Under the pieces are notes generated by a model that worked only from the letters and a program-made list of their open reading frames with translations, had not been told where the DNA came from and searched no databases. The position numbers and the translations under genes were made by a program. From positions 185,961 to 249,960 of the forward strand of contig JACOQA010000002.1 of the NCBI GenBank assembly GCA_014297435.1: a stretch of 64,000 nucleotides of DNA. Reading direction: 5' to 3'. This DNA comes from Candidatus Nanohaloarchaea archaeon. Lineage in GTDB: Archaea > Nanohalarchaeota > Nanosalinia > Nanosalinales > Nanosalinaceae. Positions 26,708 through 35,954 of this stretch are shown here, one piece after another; positions within the stretch are counted from its first letter, which is position 1, and every line of letters starts with the position of its first letter.

Positions 26708-26857
26708 AGCTTTAAGTGTCACCTGATGATAACACAAATTCTTAACTCTTTTATACCTTTTTACATGCCGTAATGGTTACAGAAGTTAATAACTGCTTAA
26801 TGAGAAACTAAAAAGTTCTAGAAACGATTAAAAAAAGTAGTAGAGCGTTTGAAGCCG

Positions 26858-29800
26858 TCAGAAGATTCCAAACAACCTATCAATCAAGCCTTTCTTCCTT
26901 GGCTGTTTCGAACCTCCTGCCCATACACGGACATCCTTCTTGAAGACCTCCGATCCATCCGAAGAGACCGTGATCTCTGCCGTTCCTTCACCTTCCTCAC
27001 GAGGTGTCAGGTAGAAGAAGACTGTCTTCTTCTCGCCGGTATCCAACAATACCTGTCTCTCCGACTGGGAAACCCAGGTGTCCGGCAAACCTTCAAGCTC
27101 AAGCTGGTAACGCTTCACCTCTCTATGGGTGTTATAGAGATCAACCTTCACCAAGCCTTCCTCAGACTCGACAGAGGCAATCTGATCAGGGAAGCTCTCA
27201 ACCTCGTTACCAAGCTCCAAGACCTCAACAGTTGTCGAAGCGCTTCCAGACTTACCGCCTGTTACAGCACGAACCTCAAACTCGTGCTCACCGGGATCAC
27301 TGGCGCTTACATCGAAGCAGACCTCTCCGCTCTGAGTCTTCGAATCAACTACTCTTCCATCTCTCAACAGGTAGACCTTAGGATCGATCTGCGAACTAAC
27401 GTCGCCACAGATCTCGTAGGTCTCGCCTTCAAACACTTCACGAGGTGCGTAGACAGCTTCCACTGTCGCAACCGGAAGGATTGAAACAGCCGTTGACTGT
27501 GAAGCTCCATTAGTCGAAACCTCGACATTCTGCTGTCCTACTTGGTTTGAACGTACGTAGACCTGGTAGTAGCCATCAGGCTGTGTTGTGGTCGATGCTA
27601 CACGTTCAAAGCCTACTTCTATATCAGCCTGGCTTCTGCCTCTGACGCCGTCAACGTACCCGGAAACCTTGAACGATTTTCCGGCAACAACTTCCCTTGG
27701 TGAAACCTCTACGGTCATCGAGGAAGCCTCTCCGCCTCCAACGTTTCCAAGTCCGCAGTCCCTGACATCGATCGTTCGGGTAACCGAGTCAAAGCCTCCG
27801 TTCGAGACCTGAACTCTGTAGTTCTCTGAACCCGACCCTTGGACGTTTGTGAAACGGATGTTCTTCGTCCTGTAACCGTCTCCGGATACATGGATGTCTC
27901 TTACAACTTCGCCGTCAAGTCCGGTTCCCTGGATCTCAACGACTTTACCGTAACTATCTCTATTACTTACAGTGACTCTTGTCGTGAAGCTTTCACCTCT
28001 ACATACGTAGTTAGGTCCTGAGACTTCGGTGATTCTGAGCTCCCCATCTTCCTCGTCAGAGTCATCGTCTTCTCTTTCTAAAGTGAAGTCTTCGGTCTCC
28101 GGTTCTCCTTCTTCAAGTTCTATATCTCTTGTCTCTGTTTCGTAACCGTCTTTTGAGACCGTTATCTCGTAGTCATCAGGTTCGAGGCTGAAGTAAGCCT
28201 CTCCCTCATCATCGGTTTCATCTGATTCATCGTCGCCGTTTTCGACTTCTACCTCTGCGTCTTCTATCGGATCGTTATCTTCGTCTTCAACGCTAACTGT
28301 AAGATCTACTTCTTCCTCGTCAGAATCATCGTCGGTCTCCCCAACTTCTATCGTTTCGGTCTCTGTATCGGAACCTTCGGATCCGACAACCTCCAGTTCT
28401 ACATCATAGTCTCCTTCTTCATCGAAGGTGTAATCTACTTCCTCACCGTACTTGTCAGGAATACCGTTCTCGTCGAAGTCCCATATAAAGCTGTCCGCTC
28501 CTGTCGAATCGGATGCATCGAACTCTACTTCTTCACCTGCCTCGGGTTCGTTAGGGCTCCAGTCAAAATCAGCTTCAACTTCTTCATCTGTCCCATCTTC
28601 TAGCTCCGAAAGCTCAAGATCAATGGATTCTTCCTCTCCTTCGTCAAGATCCACGGTTTTTGAGGCTGTTTCATAATCTGGGTCGGAAGCTGTTACTTCG
28701 TATTCGCTAGGCTTAAGCTGGAAAAGGACTTCTCCATTCTCATCAGTCTCTTCACTTGTTGTCTCGCCGTTCTCGGCTTCAACATCTATATCTTCGAGAG
28801 CATCACCGTCTTCATCGACTACATTTACTGTCAATTCTGCTTGTTCTTCTTCACCTTCCTCAACTAGCTCAATCGTTTCCTCTGTTGGTTCTCCCGAGTT
28901 CACTTCTACATCATCTCTCGAGTTATCCTGGTAATCGTACTTCGAAACATCTATGTCGTATTCTCCTTCTTCAAGTGAGAAGCTGACCTCTCCATCATCG
29001 TCAGTCTCTTTCTCCTGATTGTCAACTTCGACAGTCGCATCCTCAAGAGGATCTTCTTCTGAATCTGTAACTGTTACTTCAAGAGTTCCTCCATCTCCGT
29101 TTACATTAAGAGTTACTTCATCGCTCGTGAAGCTCTCTCCTTCACACGCTCCGCTGTCAACATCAAATTTCGCGTTGATATCAACATCGCCGGTGTCAAG
29201 ATCTTCCGTATCAAAGTCTACTTCGTAGTCATCATCGCTGTAACCATCTACAGTTATTTCGTCTGAAGCTACTTCATCTCCGTCTGCCTCTATAATCAGT
29301 TCGCCTTCTTCATCCTCGGATTCTGCGTTCTCAATATTTACTGCGGCAGTAACTTCTTCGTCTTGGTTGGCAAAGTCCTCGTTCAGATCAACCGTAACTG
29401 TTTCATCATCCAAACCGCACTTAACTCTCTCTTCGGTGAAGAAATAGTTTCTTTCAGAGTTCGAGGTTGCGGTTCCGTCCGAGGCTTCCACTTTCCAAAT
29501 GTACTCTCTATCGTAGCTTAGGCTTCTCCAGTCAGGGAGGGTAAAGTCAACGTTATCGCCTTCATCAACATTCCTTAGTTCGTCGTAATCATCGCTATCC
29601 AGAGTCCTGATCCTGTCTCCGTCATTGTCTAGTACTTTAATAGTGTAGTCAAGATCGTCTCCGTCTCTGTCTTCCGCGCTAAACTCGAAAGTTGGTGTTG
29701 TACTTACTATTTCGTCTTCTGAAGGATTCTGAAGATCAAAGTTTCCGGGAGCCTGATTATCAGGTTCTGAATCTTGAGTCCATTCAAGTGTTATCTTCTC

Positions 29801-30112
29801 CCGATTTTCTGAGCCTTCAACTACCGTAACAGCTCTCACTTGCAAACTTCCTTCGGTCCCCTGTACATAATCGTTGCTTATGCTGCAGCCGTTGCTGCAT
29901 GAGAAAGTCATGGCGTCCGCGATCCATTCATCTTGTACATCACTCCATCTTTCTACACGTATACTGCTCGCGGAGTTGGATGTCGAAGCTGTAACTTTCT
30001 GTGACTCTCCGATTTTAAGATTGGTATCGGAGCTAGGTTGAATGTTTACTGCTGTTGAAAATGTTGTGAAAGCCGCCAATAGGATTATTATTGTAATTAA
30101 TTTGTTTCTCAT
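26858..30112 (-). CDS. Giant secreted adhesin-like protein (FnIII-like, carboxypeptidase-regulatory-like, PKD)
   Basis: 1084 aa with a signal peptide (about 1-21). In order: a FnIII-like module (about 115-225); two carboxypeptidase-regulatory-like modules (about 345-420 and 425-505, motif DEDGDALEDIDVEAENG); a PKD domain (about 515-600, ADFDWSPNEPEAGEEVEFDA); a third regulatory-like module (about 605-685); Ig-like modules (about 700-880); and a NEW3-like module (about 985-1065). Linkers are extremely Glu/Asp rich. There is no C-terminal membrane helix; it ends in a basic amphipathic tail (PRKKGLIDRLFGIF). GGGTGAAGAAAA precedes the ATG. It lies 13 nt after the coiled-coil gene and is probably cotranscribed. 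Confidence 0.8.
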   Translation of the reverse strand: MRNKLITIIILLAAFTTFSTAVNIQPSSDTNLKIGESQKVTASTSNSASSIRVERWSDVQDEWIADAMTFSCSNGCSISNDYVQGTEGSLQVRAVTVVEGSENREKITLEWTQDSEPDNQAPGNFDLQNPSEDEIVSTTPTFEFSAEDRDGDDLDYTIKVLDNDGDRIRTLDSDDYDELRNVDEGDNVDFTLPDWRSLSYDREYIWKVEASDGTATSNSERNYFFTEERVKCGLDDETVTVDLNEDFANQDEEVTAAVNIENAESEDEEGELIIEADGDEVASDEITVDGYSDDDYEVDFDTEDLDTGDVDINAKFDVDSGACEGESFTSDEVTLNVNGDGGTLEVTVTDSEEDPLEDATVEVDNQEKETDDDGEVSFSLEEGEYDIDVSKYDYQDNSRDDVEVNSGEPTEETIELVEEGEEEQAELTVNVVDEDGDALEDIDVEAENGETTSEETDENGEVLFQLKPSEYEVTASDPDYETASKTVDLDEGEEESIDLELSELEDGTDEEVEADFDWSPNEPEAGEEVEFDASDSTGADSFIWDFDENGIPDKYGEEVDYTFDEEGDYDVELEVVGSEGSDTETETIEVGETDDDSDEEEVDLTVSVEDEDNDPIEDAEVEVENGDDESDETDDEGEAYFSLEPDDYEITVSKDGYETETRDIELEEGEPETEDFTLEREDDDSDEEDGELRITEVSGPNYVCRGESFTTRVTVSNRDSYGKVVEIQGTGLDGEVVRDIHVSGDGYRTKNIRFTNVQGSGSENYRVQVSNGGFDSVTRTIDVRDCGLGNVGGGEASSMTVEVSPREVVAGKSFKVSGYVDGVRGRSQADIEVGFERVASTTTQPDGYYQVYVRSNQVGQQNVEVSTNGASQSTAVSILPVATVEAVYAPREVFEGETYEICGDVSSQIDPKVYLLRDGRVVDSKTQSGEVCFDVSASDPGEHEFEVRAVTGGKSGSASTTVEVLELGNEVESFPDQIASVESEEGLVKVDLYNTHREVKRYQLELEGLPDTWVSQSERQVLLDTGEKKTVFFYLTPREEGEGTAEITVSSDGSEVFKKDVRVWAGGSKQPRKKGLIDRLFGIF

Positions 30113-30125
30113 TTTTCTTCACCCT

Positions 30126-31124
30126 TTAGAAGTCCTCCGTGATGGTCACGATTTTATTGTTGCCGTCTTCAGAGTAGATTGTTACAGAGCCTCCGCTGTA
30201 GCCGAAGTCTACATCACTTGCTTCAAGGTCTGTTCGATCGTTAACATCAAGGTATGACTCAACTTCTCTTGCTGTCAGATCTCTGTCATCTGTTGCGGAG
30301 TTCAAGGCATCAAGGTCTTCGAAGTAGTTAGGATTTTCAGAGCCTATAGGTCCTTGGTCTGTTCTTGTACCGTTTAGTCCGGATCCTCCGGTTCCACCAT
30401 TCCTGTTGATACTCTGATCGCCTGATCCGCTCTCCTTGTAGACTGTCTTATCATCGTCAGGCCAGAAGATCGCGGCAAGACTTCCTCCGATAAATCCTGC
30501 GCCTATCAACGCTCCCCCTATTTTACATAGTGAGTCCCTCTTATCCGGATCGTCTACCTCAGGTTCTGTAGGTTTTTCGGGGTCGGAGCTGGTTGATCCA
30601 TATGGATTTATGACATCGTCTGGGTCCATGCCTTCTGTTCTCTTAGCCCTGTTCCTGTAGAATTCGGACATGTGTTCGCCGAGATTGTTTATCTCAGGAG
30701 AATTGTTCTTTACGTAGGTACTGAATGATCTTTCTGATACTGCTATGTCGTCAAACTGTTCAAGTGAATAGTTTCCTTCGAAGTAGTTCATAGGGTTTAG
30801 GATGTTGGCTGTTCTCTCTCCTCCTGGCACATTAATATCTACATCAAGATCCTCTATCTCGTTCTCTACCTTAGTTAAACGGTTCTGATAATTGTTTAGA
30901 CGTGTCTCAAAAGAATTAATATCTCCTTCTATAGATCCCAAATCATCCGACAGGTCTTCAAGCCAGTTAGTTACGGATTCGAATGCGTCGTCGTGATCAT
31001 CAACTCTATTTTCCAGATCTTCTAGCCGGCTATTAACCTGATCTAGTTCTTCATCTAGATCTTCTATAAACTGATCGTCTGCTCCTTTTCCTTCGATCCA
31101 GATGTCGTCTCCGTTGTTCGACAT
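30126..31124 (-). CDS. Coiled-coil membrane protein, unknown
   Basis: 332 aa. An acidic coiled coil occupies residues about 15-100 (DEELDQVNSRLEDLENRVDDHDD), followed by a globular part, one membrane segment near residue 205-222 (KIGGALIGAGFIGGSLAAIFW), and a polar C-terminal domain of about 105 residues. AGAGGTAATTAAAATT precedes the ATG as ribosome-binding site, and AGATATATAAGG further upstream is the TATA box. No family recognised. It is probably the first gene of an operon with the giant adhesin, perhaps linking it to the cell interior. Confidence 0.65.
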   Translation of the reverse strand: MSNNGDDIWIEGKGADDQFIEDLDEELDQVNSRLEDLENRVDDHDDAFESVTNWLEDLSDDLGSIEGDINSFETRLNNYQNRLTKVENEIEDLDVDINVPGGERTANILNPMNYFEGNYSLEQFDDIAVSERSFSTYVKNNSPEINNLGEHMSEFYRNRAKRTEGMDPDDVINPYGSTSSDPEKPTEPEVDDPDKRDSLCKIGGALIGAGFIGGSLAAIFWPDDDKTVYKESGSGDQSINRNGGTGGSGLNGTRTDQGPIGSENPNYFEDLDALNSATDDRDLTAREVESYLDVNDRTDLEASDVDFGYSGGSVTIYSEDGNNKIVTITEDF

Positions 31125-31150
31125 AATTTTAATTACCTCTTATCACTTAT

Positions 31151-31195
31151 TTGTCACAAACACCTTATATATCTTTTGTTATTTAGTAGTGACAA
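31151..31195. promoter_or_regulatory. Inverted repeat TTGTCAC/GTGACAA flanking a TATA box
   Basis: TTGTCAC at 31151-31157 and GTGACAA at 31189-31195 form an inverted pair around CTTATATATCTTTT (31164-31177), the TATA element of the coiled-coil gene. Another GTGACAA lies in the neighbouring divergent promoter at 32116-32122. The arrangement resembles an operator. Confidence 0.35.
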
Positions 31196-32062
31196 CTAGT
31201 AGCCTTTATCATTCAGTAGTTCTCGGGCGTTGTTAAAAGAATCTTTACAACCTTTAGCAACCTCGTCCTCAGGCTTCATCCTCTCTTCATGGCTCTTGCT
31301 GAACTCTTCTACTCTGTTTTCAATAAAGTTCTCCATAAACGCGTATAATCCATCAGGAACTCCATCGCAGCTCCTGTCGTCAGGTATACTGGTGAAGTCG
31401 GGCGCCTCAGGCACTTCAGGCATATCAGGATCCACGACCACTTCGTCCGGCATTTCATTCTCTGTTACATGCTTCACAATCTTTCTGTTAAGCAGTTCGG
31501 CTCGTGCCCCTGTCGTCATCAAACCTGGGTCGTAGTCGAGTTCTTTTGCGTTGAAGCCCTCTGCGGATCTAGGTCCGTATATTATTATGTTGAGATGCTC
31601 CTTAACGCTCGAAATAGGGTGGTCTTCCACATTCTCTCTCTTTGCGCCCTCAAGTATTTCGTCAGAAAGGTCTTTAACAACTTCAGGTTTCTTTAGAACT
31701 TTACTTTTCACATCTAAATCTTCGTAGACTTTTGACCAGACTCCTTCGAAGTCAATATCTTCTACATTCCCTTGATAATCATCTGTTTCGGCTAGGTATC
31801 TTTCCTTTATAGAATCCCATTCTTCTTCTATGTCCGAATAAAGAGTCTCTATATCTTCGTCTAAGTCGTCTGCAACTTCGTCTTCTAATCCGTCCACCAT
31901 TTCGAGGTTTCTTTCAAGTGCCTCTGCTTGGTCTCTCACATATCTTATTCCTTCTACGTAAGCGGCTTCGTAGCTGTTAAAGAGGTCTCTCTGATCGGAG
32001 TCTAGCTCTTCCTTTTTTTCTTCGGCCTCTTCAAAGTTCATGTGGGGATTATCTACCGACAT
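31196..32062 (-). CDS. Acidic coiled-coil protein, unknown
   Basis: 288 aa, no signal peptide or membrane helix, strongly acidic. The N-terminal 120 residues are helical (EEKKEELDSDQRDLFNSYEAAYVEGIRYVRDQAEALERN). A Pro-rich stretch (MPDEVVVDPDMPEVPEAPDF) separates a C-terminal helical part. No family recognised. TATAAATAA on the minus strand about 30 nt upstream fits a leaderless ATG. It is divergent from another acidic coiled-coil gene. Confidence 0.6.
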   Translation of the reverse strand: MSVDNPHMNFEEAEEKKEELDSDQRDLFNSYEAAYVEGIRYVRDQAEALERNLEMVDGLEDEVADDLDEDIETLYSDIEEEWDSIKERYLAETDDYQGNVEDIDFEGVWSKVYEDLDVKSKVLKKPEVVKDLSDEILEGAKRENVEDHPISSVKEHLNIIIYGPRSAEGFNAKELDYDPGLMTTGARAELLNRKIVKHVTENEMPDEVVVDPDMPEVPEAPDFTSIPDDRSCDGVPDGLYAFMENFIENRVEEFSKSHEERMKPEDEVAKGCKDSFNNARELLNDKGY

Positions 32063-32220
32063 ATTATTACTTTAGAGTTACAAAATTATTTATATCTGTC
32101 TCTGATATCTGGGTCGTGACAAGGGGTGTAACCATATATATTGTTGCGAAAGAATTGTGATGTTACTACGGAGTACAAATATAAAGATTTGCTGGTAGTA
32201 TAATTATGTGGTGACACAAA
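32063..32220. promoter_or_regulatory. Divergent promoter region between two coiled-coil genes
   Basis: On the minus strand GATATAAATAA lies about 30 nt before ATG 32062. On the plus strand AAATATAAAG (about 32176-32185) and a Shine-Dalgarno GGTGACACAAA stand before ATG 32221. A GTGACAA word (32116-32122) and a small palindrome GGTGTAACC lie between them. Confidence 0.45.
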
Positions 32221-33438
32221 ATGGTAGGATCTAACACTAACGTAGGAGAAGATGACGACAGGATCTCGGCAGACGGCGGAGAACCTGACGAAGATCAAAA
32301 TCAGGACATGAACAGAGCAGGGAGAGCTAACAGCCTAACAGGTTTAGTAGATGAAACACTAGAGTCCCAAGAAGAGAGAGAAGAGACCGCACAACAAGCT
32401 ATGAATAATTGGGAAGGAAATGCGGCAGAAGAAACAAATGATGTCGTGGAGGAATACCAAGAACTCAGAGATGATGCAGGAGAAGCCACAGAATGGGAGT
32501 TCTCACAATCAACTGAGGCGGCAGAATTTGAAGATGATCTTGAGTATCATGGTGAGCTAGGCATAAGAGATTATGCTGAGACTCAGTCTGGTAAGATTGA
32601 AGGACTTACAGGAACGATAAGAAGATTCTCTGGCATGATAGCTGACAAACAAGATGAAGTACAGAGTAAGGAAGCCGACCTTGAAGGTCTTGAAGATGAA
32701 AGAGAAGAAGCTTACCAAGAAGTTGATAAAGAAGTAAACAACATGGACGATGAAGATTTCGGACAAATGACTGCAAGCGAGTTTAGAGACTCGAAGAGAG
32801 ACAGCGTGGACAGCGAATATGACAGAAAGGAGTCGGAAATTGAAGATGACATAGAATCTCTAAGAGAGAGCATTACAGATCTAAATGAAACACTTGCTCC
32901 GGCGACATCTGAGAGAGCAGACCGAAGAGAAGAAGCTCAAGCTGTCTACAATCAGTTCGCTGAAGAAGCAGAGGAAGTTGTTTCTGACAACTTCGGTAAG
33001 CTAAGAGAAAGCCTCGGAGTTCTAAGAGAACTTGAGGTTCAACAGACTAGACACGAGCAAAAATCTGTTGATAACGGTCTTGTAGATCAGAGACAGAGCG
33101 ATCAGGCAGACGCAAGAACCGAAGCGGCACTTGCATACGTTTCAGAGGCTCTAGATGAGATTGACCAGCTTGAAGATGCAGTTCAAGATCATTACAGGGT
33201 CGCTGAAGGTTTCTCAGAACTTACAGATGTAGAGACAAGAGAGCTAAAGGGAATCTACGGCGATCTTGTGGACGATGAAGCAGTAGACGGCGAAGTCGGC
33301 GAAGATCAGTTCGGTACTGAACTGCTTAGACAGAGAGTTTACGAGGCTGCCGAATCAATCACTGCTGACGGCTATGATTCCATCAGAGAACTTAGAGATA
33401 TCGCTGATGACATAGCTGGCGGTTACGAAGAGGAGTAA
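32221..33438 (+). CDS. Long acidic coiled-coil protein, unknown
   Basis: 405 aa, with no signal or membrane segment. An acidic low-complexity N-terminus is followed by a long antiparallel-looking coiled coil (about 120-290: MIADKQDEVQSKEADLEGLEDEREEAY and SEYDRKESEIEDDIESLRESITDLNETL) and a helical C-terminal domain. The start is fixed by the Shine-Dalgarno TGGTGAC with 5-nt spacing. Size and style resemble SMC-hinge-less or tail-fibre-like proteins, but no motif identifies a family. Its divergent neighbours share the acidic coiled-coil style, suggesting one functional set. Confidence 0.65.
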   Translation: MVGSNTNVGEDDDRISADGGEPDEDQNQDMNRAGRANSLTGLVDETLESQEEREETAQQAMNNWEGNAAEETNDVVEEYQELRDDAGEATEWEFSQSTEAAEFEDDLEYHGELGIRDYAETQSGKIEGLTGTIRRFSGMIADKQDEVQSKEADLEGLEDEREEAYQEVDKEVNNMDDEDFGQMTASEFRDSKRDSVDSEYDRKESEIEDDIESLRESITDLNETLAPATSERADRREEAQAVYNQFAEEAEEVVSDNFGKLRESLGVLRELEVQQTRHEQKSVDNGLVDQRQSDQADARTEAALAYVSEALDEIDQLEDAVQDHYRVAEGFSELTDVETRELKGIYGDLVDDEAVDGEVGEDQFGTELLRQRVYEAAESITADGYDSIRELRDIADDIAGGYEEE

Positions 33439-33445
33439 TCTCCTC

Positions 33446-34462
33446 TCATTTCTTCTTTAATTCTACACATACACGTTTCTCGGAAGGACTTCTCTCGCCA
33501 CACTCAACAACATTTACGATAGAAAGATCATCTGAAACATTCCTGATCTCTTTCTCGATTGGTTTAAGATCATCGTTCTCAACAAAACGATAGTAATGAA
33601 TCATACCATCTTTCTTCAGATGATCGTAAGCAAGTTGAAGAAAATCATTTGCTGAACCGGGTAGTGGCATCACGATACGGTCAAACATTCCAAGCTCCGG
33701 AACTTTATCGTTGACATCGCCTTCAATACCTTCAGCAGTGTCTTCAAGATCGTTAAGCTCGATGTTTTGTTTCATGTAATCGGCAGCTATCGGGTTCTTT
33801 TCGACTCCGACAACTTTTTCGGCGCCCAGTTTCCCGGCAAGAACAGCGAAAGGTCCTACACCAGCAAACATGACAAGAAATTTTTCTTCCTCCTCTATCT
33901 GGTCGCAGACACGTTTCCTTTCTGTTCCGAAACGTTCCGAGAAATAAACCTTGGTTGGATCCACTTTGTAACGAAGTCCGAACTCCTTATGAATTGTCTC
34001 TGTCTCTTCACCGTAAAGTTTTTCGTAGTCGCCTACGCGGAACTCCCCCTTTAAACCACCTTCCTGCTTCAAAATTATAGTTTTAACCTGCGGGTTGTAG
34101 TGTAAAATTCCTTCAACTGCATCTTCCCTCGATACTTTCGATAGTTCGTTGATAACAGCAACTTCGCCTATTAGTTCGTAAGAGGGAAGGTCATAATCTT
34201 CATCTTTTTCCTCATGGATTATCGAAACATCGTTCTCCAACTTTTCCTGAACTTCGGAAAACTCTTCATCGATGAAAACATTATCAGATGCATCAACGCT
34301 TTCCATTATTTCTTCCACAGAGTATTTTTCAGATGAGAATGGTTTCAAAGTAAGTTCGATCTCATCATTTTTGGCAGTGATCGAAACTCCTTTTTCTTCA
34401 AGTTCGAAGCCTTGCCTCTCGAATAGTTCTTTTACTTTTTCTCTTAGCTTTTCCTGTTCCAT
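33446..34462 (-). CDS. trm5: tRNA (guanine-N1)-methyltransferase Trm5
   Basis: Archaeal Trm5-type enzyme making m1G37 in tRNA, about 338 aa. It has an N-terminal D1-like region, then the class I SAM methyltransferase fold with MFAGVGPFAVLAG (about residue 196) for SAM binding, VVGVEKNPIAADYM, and MPLPGSANDFL (about residue 264), corresponding to the Trm5 NLPxxxxxFL motif. The ORF track extends 82 codons too far upstream, into the opposite gene; ATG 34462 gives the proper N-terminus and has TATA-like GGTATAAAAC 27 nt before it. Confidence 0.93.
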   Translation of the reverse strand: MEQEKLREKVKELFERQGFELEEKGVSITAKNDEIELTLKPFSSEKYSVEEIMESVDASDNVFIDEEFSEVQEKLENDVSIIHEEKDEDYDLPSYELIGEVAVINELSKVSREDAVEGILHYNPQVKTIILKQEGGLKGEFRVGDYEKLYGEETETIHKEFGLRYKVDPTKVYFSERFGTERKRVCDQIEEEEKFLVMFAGVGPFAVLAGKLGAEKVVGVEKNPIAADYMKQNIELNDLEDTAEGIEGDVNDKVPELGMFDRIVMPLPGSANDFLQLAYDHLKKDGMIHYYRFVENDDLKPIEKEIRNVSDDLSIVNVVECGERSPSEKRVCVELKKK

Positions 34463-34497
34463 GAGATAAAAAGGTTTCCTGAGAGTTTTATACCGTA
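34463..34497. promoter_or_regulatory. 35-nt divergent leaderless promoter (trm5/dphB)
   Basis: GGTATAAAAC (minus strand) sits 27 nt before ATG 34462, and GATAAAAAGG (plus strand) about 30 nt before ATG 34498. The two promoters overlap within 35 nt. Confidence 0.5.
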
Positions 34498-35202
34498 ATG
34501 CTATATATTGTAGGACTTGGTCTCGATGATGGAGAAGTAACGCAGAAAGGCTTAGAAGCGCTTGAAAATGCGGAAAAAGTGTTCGCTGAGTTCTACACAA
34601 ATACCGAAACAATTGATCTTGCAGAACTTGAGGAAGAGGCTGGAAAAAATATTGAGAAGCTTTCGCGCGAGGAAGTTGAACGTGAAGACAAGATAATAGG
34701 ATCAGCAAAAGAAACAGATACGGCGTTCCTTGTCTCCGGTAATGCGTTAACTGCGACCACTCACTACGATATCAAACATAGAGCTGAAGAGAAAGGTATC
34801 GATGTTGAGGTTGTTCATGCACCATCAATCTTCACTTCTATTGCGGAAACCGGTCTGAATGTTTACAAGTTCGGCAGAACGGTTACTTTGCCGAAAAAAG
34901 GCGAACCTTCTTCGATCGTAAAGCATATTGAGAAGAATGATTCGATCGATCTTCATACTCTAGTTTTGCTTGATATTGACTATGATGCTTCGGAGGCTGC
35001 CGAAAAACTGGTTTCGATGGAAGAAAGCCTGGGTTCTAGAAAAGTTGTTGTTCTTGAAAGAGCCAATCTCGAAGACCAGAATATCTCGGTTATGAAGTTA
35101 GAGGGGGCAGCTGAGGCCGAGTTTGGTGGCACACCTCATTCAATTATCTTTGTAGGTGAGACCTCTCACAAGGAAGAAGAGTTTCTTTCAGCACACAGTT
35201 AA
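34498..35202 (+). CDS. dphB: Diphthine synthase
   Basis: SAM-dependent methyltransferase building diphthamide on the EF-2 histidine; 234 aa. The tetrapyrrole-methylase fold is recognised from MLYIVGLGLDDGEVTQKGLEAL, LVSGNALTATTHYDI, the HAPSIFTSIAETGLNVYKFGRT core and the C-terminal GGTPHSIIFVGETSHKEEEFL. Archaeal DphB does the repeated methylations of the precursor. It is divergent from trm5, with overlapping promoters; both genes modify translation components. Confidence 0.94.
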   Translation: MLYIVGLGLDDGEVTQKGLEALENAEKVFAEFYTNTETIDLAELEEEAGKNIEKLSREEVEREDKIIGSAKETDTAFLVSGNALTATTHYDIKHRAEEKGIDVEVVHAPSIFTSIAETGLNVYKFGRTVTLPKKGEPSSIVKHIEKNDSIDLHTLVLLDIDYDASEAAEKLVSMEESLGSRKVVVLERANLEDQNISVMKLEGAAEAEFGGTPHSIIFVGETSHKEEEFLSAHS

Positions 35203-35226
35203 ATTTACAGCTTGTTAATCAGTTGT

Positions 35227-35679
35227 ATGTCGACAGCAAGCAAGAATAATTCCAGTTCTAATCTAGATAGATCTGTTGAAGCCACAGAAGCGGAGATCGA
35301 GACGGTTGAAGAGATGAGGGAAACACTTTCAGAGATGGAAAAGGAATCGGAAAGATTTCGCTCTGATATAATGGAGATACTCAAATACGTGGTGGAGGCA
35401 GAAAGAGAGCTGAAAGATGTAAAATCGAAGGAGGCTGCTGCTAAAAGGACAGGAAACCCGCGCCAGCTTGCACAAGCTGTGAGAGAAGAACATAGAACAA
35501 TAGAAGAACTAAGTCATGTGAAAGAAGGCATGTCGGATCTGGCAGAGAAAATAAAGATACAGAGAGGTCTTCTAGAAGAGGCTCTAGACCTTGATGCTGA
35601 AGCAGTTGAGGAAGGAGAGCTCGCACATGAAATAGATGAGGAAGAGCTGGAAGAAATAAGAGAATCTCTTGAAACATAG
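35227..35679 (+). CDS. Small coiled-coil protein, unknown
   Basis: 150 aa, nearly all helical, with heptad-like charged repeats (EAEIETVEEMRETLSEMEKESERFRSDIMEILKYVVEAERELKDV). The ORF track begins at TTG 35212; ATG 35227 is the better start. It follows dphB by 24 nt and precedes the DUF357 gene by 13 nt, so it is probably in that operon. No family recognised. Confidence 0.55.
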   Translation: MSTASKNNSSSNLDRSVEATEAEIETVEEMRETLSEMEKESERFRSDIMEILKYVVEAERELKDVKSKEAAAKRTGNPRQLAQAVREEHRTIEELSHVKEGMSDLAEKIKIQRGLLEEALDLDAEAVEEGELAHEIDEEELEEIRESLET

Positions 35680-35692
35680 AAAGTGTTTAGAA

Positions 35693-35923
35693 ATGGATGA
35701 AACACAGGAAAGACTTGAAAATGAGACGAAGAAATGGCTGGAAAAACTTGAGAAACGGGTAGAGAAAAGAGATGAAACCGTTGAGCAGATGGAAAATGTT
35801 CTTGCGTACAAGGACGATACCTACCATTTTCTTAAGGAAGATGATTATGTAAGGGCGTGGGAGTCGGTTATCTATGCCTGGGGAATCCTTGAGACCTTGG
35901 AGAGGCTGGGAAAGTTTGAATAG
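35693..35923 (+). CDS. DUF357 family protein
   Basis: 76 aa. An N-terminal helix (ETQERLENETKKWLEKLEKRVEKRDE) is followed by the DUF357 signature AYKDDTYHFLKEDDYVRAWESVIYAWGILETLERLG. DUF357 is a small archaeal helical family of unknown function, often beside translation or tRNA genes, which fits the trm5-dphB context. The ORF track start (TTG 35669) overlaps the previous gene; ATG 35693 is preferred. Confidence 0.8.
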   Translation: MDETQERLENETKKWLEKLEKRVEKRDETVEQMENVLAYKDDTYHFLKEDDYVRAWESVIYAWGILETLERLGKFE

Positions 35924-35954
35924 TTAAAAACGAGCTTCTTCCAATCAAACTATT

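Noticed and set aside
26849-27484. 211-aa ORF on the plus strand
   Set aside because: Antisense shadow of the giant adhesin gene; composition follows the complement of its codons and there is no promoter or ribosome-binding site.
33446-34708. 420-aa form of Trm5 in the ORF track
   Set aside because: The first 82 codons are antisense to dphB and read as non-protein-like; ATG 34462 gives the family N-terminus.
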